From Turritopsis dohrnii (lineage: Eukaryota; Cnidaria; Hydrozoa; Anthoathecata; Oceaniidae), in NCBI GenBank assembly GCA_027922465.2, contig BQMF02000122.1, positions 682,001 to 746,000 of the forward strand: a DNA stretch of 64,000 nt, in the 5' to 3' direction. The position numbers were made by a program, and so were the translations under genes. The notes below the pieces were generated by a model. The model was not told the DNA's origin. It saw nothing but the letters and a program-made list of their open reading frames with translations, and ran no database searches. This document shows, in pieces, positions 58,127 through 64,000 of the stretch (position 1 is the stretch's first letter; every line of letters begins with the position of its first letter).

Positions 58127-60685
58127 CAGTGTGTCCACGAGAAAGTGGGCACCTGGTTTAAAACACAAATAACTTTTCGAATATTCACCAATACAATGCA
58201 ATTTTTATACCGTTGGAAAGAAGAATTTACGAGCTTTCCAAAAATATAAGTTGTTATTTGTAAAAAATTTTATTTTAAAGAATAAAGACTATTTTTTCTT
58301 TCGACACGGTTGTTAACTTTGTAATGATCAATAAAACAGACTTTTAACGAGTAAAAGATTTTTAGAAATGAAACTTTTATGTTTCAAGTTTCTAAAAAAA
58401 AATATGTATTTTCCAAGTTTAAATGCAGCTTTATTACAATATTTTAATTTTTCATGACTTTCCATATTACTCGAGTCATTAACTCCTATTCAAGCAAGCG
58501 TTAATTGATCATTATTGATTTAATTGCGTGGTTTCATGGTAAAATCGATTATAATTCCCCCAAATTTAATTTTTCTATTACATAGGCCATGCATTTAGAG
58601 AGAACAAAAATTTTTCTGTCTTTTGGTATTTTATTATTTATTATTTACGAAATACAATTCGCAGGCTTCCAATGCCTCTATGAATCGCTCATTGTTAGGT
58701 TAGGTCATACGTATTGTTGTTGCATCCAATGCTCGTCTAAATTACGTTTGAATTCGCCAATGCTCTTTGCATGGGCAACAGATTTTGGTAGTTCGTTCCA
58801 TGTTTTTACAGCACGGTGGTAAAACGAGTTGGTTTCTACCCCACGAATCCCGTCTTTCGGCGTCTGTCTTTCAATTTGATTTTCATGTTTCCTACTCGGT
58901 CGTGTTGTACGTTTGAATTTGCTAGACAATATTTCGGCGTCGTAATTGTGGAACGAGAAGTCCACAACAATGGAATTTTTTATCAAAGTTTCCATAATTT
59001 TGCAAACAATGGATGTTAAGCTTATCGGCCTGTAGTTTTCTGCAATATTTTTTGGTCCTTTTTTGTATATCGGGGAGACAATGGCTTTCTTCCAGTCGTG
59101 AGGTACGCGTTCTTCAGCAAGTGTCTTTCGGTAAAGAAGAGTGAGTGGAGATACGATGTAGTTTTTAAGTTCAATTAGCATCATTGGGTGTATTTCATCT
59201 GGTCCACAGGATTTGTTGGGGCTAAGTTTAAGAATAACCGACATGACATCTTCTTTGGAAATTTTGAGGTTAGATAATTTCTCTTGTGTTTGTTGTTCGA
59301 GTGTTGGAATTATTGTATCTTTTTCTTTCGTGAAGACGCTGACAAATTGTCGCTGCAGAATATTAGCTTTCTCTTTGTCTTCGAATTTGATGGACTTCTC
59401 GTCAGCAGCGTTGCTCAGAAGAGGTGCTACGCCAGTTTTCGTCTTGAGTTTGCTTCGTGTATACGCCCAGAACCTTTTAGGATTTTTCGTTGCTTCATCA
59501 GCAATGCCTTTTTCGAATGATCGCTTTTCTTTTCGGATTAATCCCCTAACTTTGTTCCGTTCTTTAGTGTACGCATTGCGGTTGGCTATGGTAATCACAC
59601 CAAGATTATCTTTTTTTGACATCCATCGTCTAAACAGTGTACGCTTATTTTTTATTGATGTTCGGAGTGATTGAGATATGGGGATGCTGCCTTTTAGATT
59701 CCATTTTGCTGCACCTTTACTAACAGGTACAAAACGATTTCGCAGATCCATTAACTTTTCCTTGAGTGCGTTTCAAATTTCTTCTACTTTTTTGTTTTTG
59801 TTTTGGGCTACAAAGGTGTTACTCCAAGACGAAGTCTCAAGCTCTTCTCGCATAGAATCGTAATTTGCTTTGTGATAAACATGCCGCTTTCCATCTGTGG
59901 AGTAGTTTAAGTAACAGTGATAATTAAAAGAGATCACAGAGTGGTCACTTTTGCCAAGCGGTGCCTGATGATCTATGTTTGAAACTTGCATTAATTCGTC
60001 AGTTAGTATCAGGTCGATTAAGGATGGATTGTCTGTTCCACGTTGTCGCGTCGCTTCTTTTACGTGTTGGAAAAGATAACAGTCACGTACAGTCTCGATA
60101 AAATTCGATTCCTTACTTTCTTCATTGCAGTTGGTAGTCATGTTCCGCCAGTTGATACGCCTGAAGTTATAGTCGCCAACAAAGCATTTATGAGTGTACT
60201 TTTTCCTACCACATACAGTCTTGAGTAATTCATTCAATTTTTTGTTGTTCTCTTCAGCACCAGTGCGAGGGGTGGGACTGCGATACATGCAGCCAAACAA
60301 GACCAAATCTCCCGCGTGAAGCTTTATTTCTAGGAAACAGACTTCTTCGAATTTGTTTGGGACTTTAATTTGAATCACTGAATTTGATATTGATGAGTGA
60401 GTGTAGATAGCAATACCGCGACCAATAGTTGAATCTGCTTCCAAATTAACGTGGTGGAATGTGTAATTGGGTATATCGTAGTCTTGGCCCATGCGCTCGT
60501 TTCCATTTTTCGGTTTCATTTCGCAGATCGCAATAATATGTGGCTTAGACTTTTGTACGCGATCTAAAAGTTCGACTTTCTTCGATGCTGTGAATTGATC
60601 TGCGTATAAAAACTGAAAAAAAAGCACGAAAAACATAAGATATGCTTCTTGACAGTTAGGTGCCCACTTTCTCGTGGACACACTG
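58127..60685. mobile_element. Mariner-like MITE copy 3, enlarged by a LINE insertion
   Basis: Ends CAGTGTGTCCACGAGAAAGT and its inverse at 60666-60685, with TA outside both (58125-58126, 60686-60687). The outer parts 58127-58620 and 60610-60685 match copies 1 and 2 at 18.2-19.8 kb. The middle is a minus-strand LINE. Confidence 0.8.
58705..60610 (-). pseudogene. LINE 3 (jockey/CR1-like): endonuclease and partial reverse transcriptase
   Basis: The endonuclease frame (from about 60610 to 59773) has IIAICEMKPKNGNERMG, VGDYNFRRINW, SLIDLILTD and LGKSDHSVI. A single in-frame TGA at 59770-59772 separates it from the RT frame, 58705-59751, with KSCGPDEIHPMMLI, VPHDWKKAIVSPIYKKG and ENYRPISLTSIVCKIME. 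After ETLIKN the text jumps to the C-terminal end (FYHRAVKTWNELPKSV, EFKRNLDEHW): the catalytic palm is deleted. A short 3' part ends in AAATAATAAATAATAAAA (complement of 58625-58642). A different family from LINEs 1 and 2. Confidence 0.85.
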
Positions 60686-60687
60686 TA

Positions 60688-61231
60688 CTATTTACTCACA
60701 CTGACTGTCTCATTGAAATTGTTGTTCAAAGGCCCTTGACATTAGTTTGACAGTGAACTGTCAATGAACACGCGTCAATGAACATGCGTGACACGCGTAA
60801 TTATTCCTTAATGGTCTATAATGTTCTCCGTGTTTCATTGTTGATCAAATCGTGCACTTTGGTTCTTTTGTGAATGAAAAGGTTGTTCACTACTGTGGAG
60901 ATCGATATGGAGTGTCTTAACAGGATCGTTTTCTTTCATCGCGCACTCCAAAATGTTTCCTTTTCATTAAGTCTTAATTGTTCACTACGTAAGGCACGAA
61001 CTATTCTTTTTGTAATGGAACAGTTCGTGTATACCACTTAAAAAGAATACATTGTTCCTTTGTCAAAAGGAATGAATAAATGACTCTCCTGTGAAACGCA
61101 CTACGGTATAAATATGTCATTCAAGTTTAAAGAACTAAGTATTCGTTTTTATTTGTGTAAATCGTTAAGTTAAAAGTTATATGTTTAAAGTTATAAAAAA
61201 GGTTTTTAAATAAATTAAAAAAGTTTTAAAA
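60688..61231. other. Upstream region of the tyrosine recombinase gene
   Basis: No gene. Contains paired GTGAACTGTCAATGAAC/CACGCGTCAATGAAC direct repeats near 60750 and an AT-rich stretch just before the ATG at 61232. Confidence 0.4.
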
Positions 61232-62848
61232 ATGTCGAAGAGAACATTAGTTGTGAACTGGGTTGGAATCAATGGCGCCGCTAAACATAAAAGAAAGTTG
61301 GTATTACGTCCAAACGATAGAAATATATACATCTGCCCTGTGCAAAATTGCTTACACATTGGTTTTAAAAGCAGTCGAGGTTTACGCAAACATATCGATG
61401 TAAAACATTTTTGGTATTACTATTTTGACGAAGCTCCAGATATCAAAAGGGAAGAAGTAGAAGCACAACAGCCAATCAAAAAGAAAGTATGTACGGCACA
61501 CAAGCCTTCCTTTTCTATTAACGATGGTATTGGAAAGACATTTTTGAACTGGCTGCGTACACCATGTGGAGGAGGGAAGTCTGAGAAAGAAACAAAGCAA
61601 TGTGCAAAACGATGTATGAAGTTTTTAATGGCTAGTGTGGACGACCTGCATTCCGAATCGTGTTTAACCCAAGAATTCGTCGATTGTTGCTTAGGTACAC
61701 CCTCCATCATTATGGACTTTCTTAAAACTCTTGAAGAAGATTGGAAACTAAGTTGTTCGGCGTCGTTGAATTACTTAAAATCAATATCAGACATACTGGA
61801 CTTTCGAAAAGCGAACGGTGTATCTGACAGCACTTTACGTTGTTTAGCTGTCACCGAAGTTTACATACGACGTGGTAAAGAAAATCTCGGAAAAAGAAAG
61901 AGAATCGAGTATTCTCGCAACCTGGATTTACAGACACTCATTGCTCGAAACAGTTGGGCAACCTTAGAAGAAATAGAAAACGTCATCCCATATCACATCA
62001 ATCGTTTTCGGGATATCCTACAAGAATGCAGAGACCAACGAAACGTGTCGGTATCTCAACTGGCGTTTGCAACGAGATTCATTGCTACGTATTTATTTGT
62101 TCGTGTTAAGTGCTCCAGACCAATGACCTATCAATACTTAACCATAGAAATGATTGATAAAGCCAAGACCAATGGAGGTTACATCAATCAGAAGGAATTT
62201 AAAACTGCCGATAGATATTTGTTTGACACTGTGATCCTCGATTCTGAAACTATGGAAGTTCTTGATTTTTATATCCAGGTAGTTCGACCGAAACTAAATC
62301 CCAACTGCGACTATTTGCTCGTAACAAACAAGGGAAAGCAATACACCGCGTTCTCGTCAGCCATGAGCGTCCTCGTCCACGAAGCTATTGGCAAATATAT
62401 ACATCCGACTCGCTATCGACAAATTGTGGAGACGGAAAGTGCGGAAAGACTCAGCCAATCGGAAAGAGAAATCGTTTCACGTGACCAAAAGCACAGTTCT
62501 TACGTGGCCAAAGTGGCTTATCAAAAAAGTTTGTCAAGAGACGTTGCTTCACGCAGCAAAAAATGTATGGAGAAACTGGTTGGCGATAAACAAAAGGAAG
62601 TGAGTGCAGGCATGATGGATGTTTTGAGATCAATCAACGACACGGCTCGTACATTCGATCAGCAAGTACTCGATGAAGCCGAAACAATATTGTCGCAGCC
62701 TTGTAGCAGTTCTTCACCACAAAATACTGACGACAAGAACGATGACGATGATGTAACAATCACCAACACCATTTCGTGTAATCCCAAAAGCAATTCTAAT
62801 GCTGAAATACAAATAGATCCAAATAAATCAGTTTCGATGTTGATTTAA
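61232..62848 (+). CDS. Tyrosine recombinase (Crypton-like) with N-terminal zinc finger
   Basis: A 538-residue ATG-initiated frame without breaks. Residues about 34-60 form a C2H2-like finger (YICPVQNCLH ... LRKHIDVKH). Residues about 165-290 look like the helical core-binding part (SASLNYLKSISDILDF; QLAFATRFIATYLFVR). The catalytic part shows the first Arg in CSRPMTYQYLT, a Lys-containing strand (KEFKTADRYLFDTVILD), box HxxR in HPTRYRQIVETES, and the last His and Tyr in DQKHSSYVAKVAYQK: a complete R, HxxR, H, Y set. The C-terminus is Ser/Asp-rich. Cryptons and YR retrotransposons use this enzyme to integrate through a 3'-phosphotyrosine. No RT is nearby, so a Crypton-like element or a domesticated gene fits best. 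Termini of an element are not seen. Confidence 0.7.
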   Translation: MSKRTLVVNWVGINGAAKHKRKLVLRPNDRNIYICPVQNCLHIGFKSSRGLRKHIDVKHFWYYYFDEAPDIKREEVEAQQPIKKKVCTAHKPSFSINDGIGKTFLNWLRTPCGGGKSEKETKQCAKRCMKFLMASVDDLHSESCLTQEFVDCCLGTPSIIMDFLKTLEEDWKLSCSASLNYLKSISDILDFRKANGVSDSTLRCLAVTEVYIRRGKENLGKRKRIEYSRNLDLQTLIARNSWATLEEIENVIPYHINRFRDILQECRDQRNVSVSQLAFATRFIATYLFVRVKCSRPMTYQYLTIEMIDKAKTNGGYINQKEFKTADRYLFDTVILDSETMEVLDFYIQVVRPKLNPNCDYLLVTNKGKQYTAFSSAMSVLVHEAIGKYIHPTRYRQIVETESAERLSQSEREIVSRDQKHSSYVAKVAYQKSLSRDVASRSKKCMEKLVGDKQKEVSAGMMDVLRSINDTARTFDQQVLDEAETILSQPCSSSSPQNTDDKNDDDDVTITNTISCNPKSNSNAEIQIDPNKSVSMLI

Positions 62849-63078
62849 ATAAAGAAGTCGTTCATGAAAAATCAAAAATTTCTTCGAAAGTGAAATTTAC
62901 AAAAGACGAAGACATGTTTTTGAGAAAAGGTATTACCAAATATGGAAAAGGTCGTTGGAGCCTTATACTGAAGGATTCTGAATACTCGTTTCAACCTTGT
63001 CGAAATAAAGACACACTTCGGATGCGCACAGAATCTCTGACATTTAAACGCAACACGTGCCTTTCTATAAATTTGTAA
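62846..63078 (+). CDS. Telobox-like Myb domain in a second frame after the recombinase
   Basis: The open frame starts just after a TAA at about 62824 and reads DLNKEVVHEKSKISSKVKF, then the Myb/SANT helices: FTKDEDMFLRKGITKYGKGR, WSLILKDSEYSF and DTLRMRTESL, with TAA at 63076. The KYGKGRW and L+xR blocks resemble the telobox Myb of telomere-repeat binding proteins. There is no good ATG before the domain, so it is probably the C-terminal part of the recombinase protein reached by a frameshift or splice near 62825-62845. It could also be the 3' exon of another gene. Confidence 0.6.
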
Positions 63079-63139
63079 AGACAGATTATTTTTTATTTCG
63101 TTTGAAGGAAATAAATCATGTACAACTTTCAAACAAATG

Positions 63140-63486
63140 TCTGTGATTCCTACGCGTTCTTACACGTTCTTACCCCTTCTTACACAGTGAGACATTGCAA
63201 GAGAGTTTTACTAAGATTCCTTCTTACGCGCCTCTTACCCAAATGTGTGTGCTTCTTTCGCGTTCTTACAGGTTGTTACTCGTTCTTACTCAGTTACCCT
63301 TTAAAATACAATATTGCTGAGTTTCTTCTTACGCGGGTCTTACCCAAATGTGTGTGCTTCTTACGCATTCTTACACGTTCTTACTCGTTCTTACACAGTT
63401 ACCCTTTGGAATACAATATTGCTGAGTTTCTTCTTACGCGGGTCTTACCCAAATGTGTGTGCTTCTTACGCATTCTTACACGTTCT
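63140..63486. repeat. Tandem repeat, about three units of 105 bp
   Basis: GAGTTTCTTCTTACGCGGGT recurs at about 63320 and 63425, with an earlier diverged unit from about 63213. Units are rich in TTCTTAC and contain CTTACCCAAATGTGTGTGCT. Confidence 0.85.
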
Positions 63487-64000
63487 CTGATAAAAGAAAA
63501 CTTTACACTTGTGGAAAATGGTGAGATTGTGCGCAATGAAAGAGATGTTGCCAATAAATTTAATGTTTATTTTACAAGTATCGTGCCTAATCTAGGAATT
63601 TCTTTGAATGAAAAGCTTCTTACAGAGGATTGCGAAGGAGCCCATGACGAAATTTCTAAAATTATTTCAAAATACCAAAACCACCCTAGCATAAAGAAAA
63701 TAAAAGAATTTCATTCAACGGGCGAAACGTTTTCTTTCAAACATACTTCCTTAGAGAAAATTCGAAAAGCAATAGAGAGGTTAGATCCACAAAAGGCTTC
63801 ACAGGATTCTGATATACCTACAAAACTGATAAAAGAAAACTGTGATATTTTTGATAGTGTCTTGTTAAACAGTGTCAATTTTATGTATGATATGTGTAAT
63901 TTTCCACCCAGACTAAAACCTAGTAATGTCACTCCTGCTTTCAAAAAAGGTGACAGATCAAATGTTCAAAATTATCGACCTGTGAGCATTTTGCCTAATT
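63487..64000 (+). CDS. LINE reverse transcriptase, 5'-truncated and running off the window
   Basis: An uninterrupted frame from 63487 to the window end with no start in the window. It begins LIKENFTLVENGEIVRNERD, passes IVPNLGISLNEKLL, ERLDPQKASQDSDIPTKLI and PRLKPSNVTPAFKKGDRS, and ends NYRPVSILPN, i.e. the pre-palm region and first motif of an L2/CR1-type RT like LINEs 1 and 2. It begins abruptly inside the tandem repeat unit at 63486, so this looks like a 5'-truncated insertion. No stop or frameshift is seen in 171 codons. Confidence 0.85.
   Translation, partial: MIKENFTLVENGEIVRNERDVANKFNVYFTSIVPNLGISLNEKLLTEDCEGAHDEISKIISKYQNHPSIKKIKEFHSTGETFSFKHTSLEKIRKAIERLDPQKASQDSDIPTKLIKENCDIFDSVLLNSVNFMYDMCNFPPRLKPSNVTPAFKKGDRSNVQNYRPVSILPN

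Overview
The window looks like AT-rich animal DNA, most likely cnidarian and possibly hydrozoan. The clues are GT-AG introns, a single-exon rhodopsin-type GPCR of the divergent kind common in cnidarians, and a dense mixture of transposon classes: L2/CR1-type LINEs with an esterase domain in ORF1, a Penelope-like element, PIF/Harbinger, an IS3-like integrase transposon, Helitron-type repeats, a tyrosine recombinase and a tRNA-derived SINE. Species is not resolved. Little of the window is ordinary host gene; most is nested mobile DNA of different ages.

Layout. 0.1-2.1 kb: exons (minus strand) of an integrase-core gene with introns. 2.1-5.1 kb: Helitron-type repeats and fold-backs. 5.3-5.8 kb: a small zinc-binding ORF. 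6.5-9.2 kb: a nine-exon minus-strand gene for a superfamily 3 (parvovirus NS1-like) helicase; one intron holds a SINE whose tail supplies the 5' splice site. 9.3-13.4 kb: a decayed LINE with a 119-bp MITE in ORF1. 13.47-16.61 kb: a terminal-inverted-repeat element without a visible transposase. 16.83-17.91 kb: a solo Helitron-type copy with clean ends. 18.2-19.8 kb: two mariner-like MITEs side by side. 22.2-23.1 kb: the GPCR.

24,432-30,784: a 6.35-kb transposon with terminal inverted repeats and a perfect 6-bp target duplication (AATTAG). It carries an intact IS3-like integrase on one strand and, on the other, a spliced gene joining a SAM domain to a HECT ubiquitin-ligase domain. 33,229-42,025: ten Helitron-type units of 0.8-1.0 kb, nine joined head to tail with the 3' CTAG of one touching the 5' TC of the next, and one nested inside a neighbour. 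43.2-47.6 kb: a second LINE whose catalytic FADD is changed to FAND. 50,099-52,876: a PIF/Harbinger element with both of its genes and a TAA duplication. 54,272-56,342: a Penelope-like element as an 828-bp inverted repeat. 58,127-60,685: a third mariner-like MITE carrying a LINE. 61.2-63.1 kb: a tyrosine recombinase with the full R, HxxR, H, Y set, followed by a telobox-like Myb domain. The right edge enters another LINE.

The strongest candidates for something new are the integrase plus SAM-HECT transposon, the head-to-tail Helitron concatemer with a nested copy and a natural empty site, and an intron in the SF3 helicase gene that appears to have been made by a SINE insertion. All family names come from reading motifs; no database search was possible.
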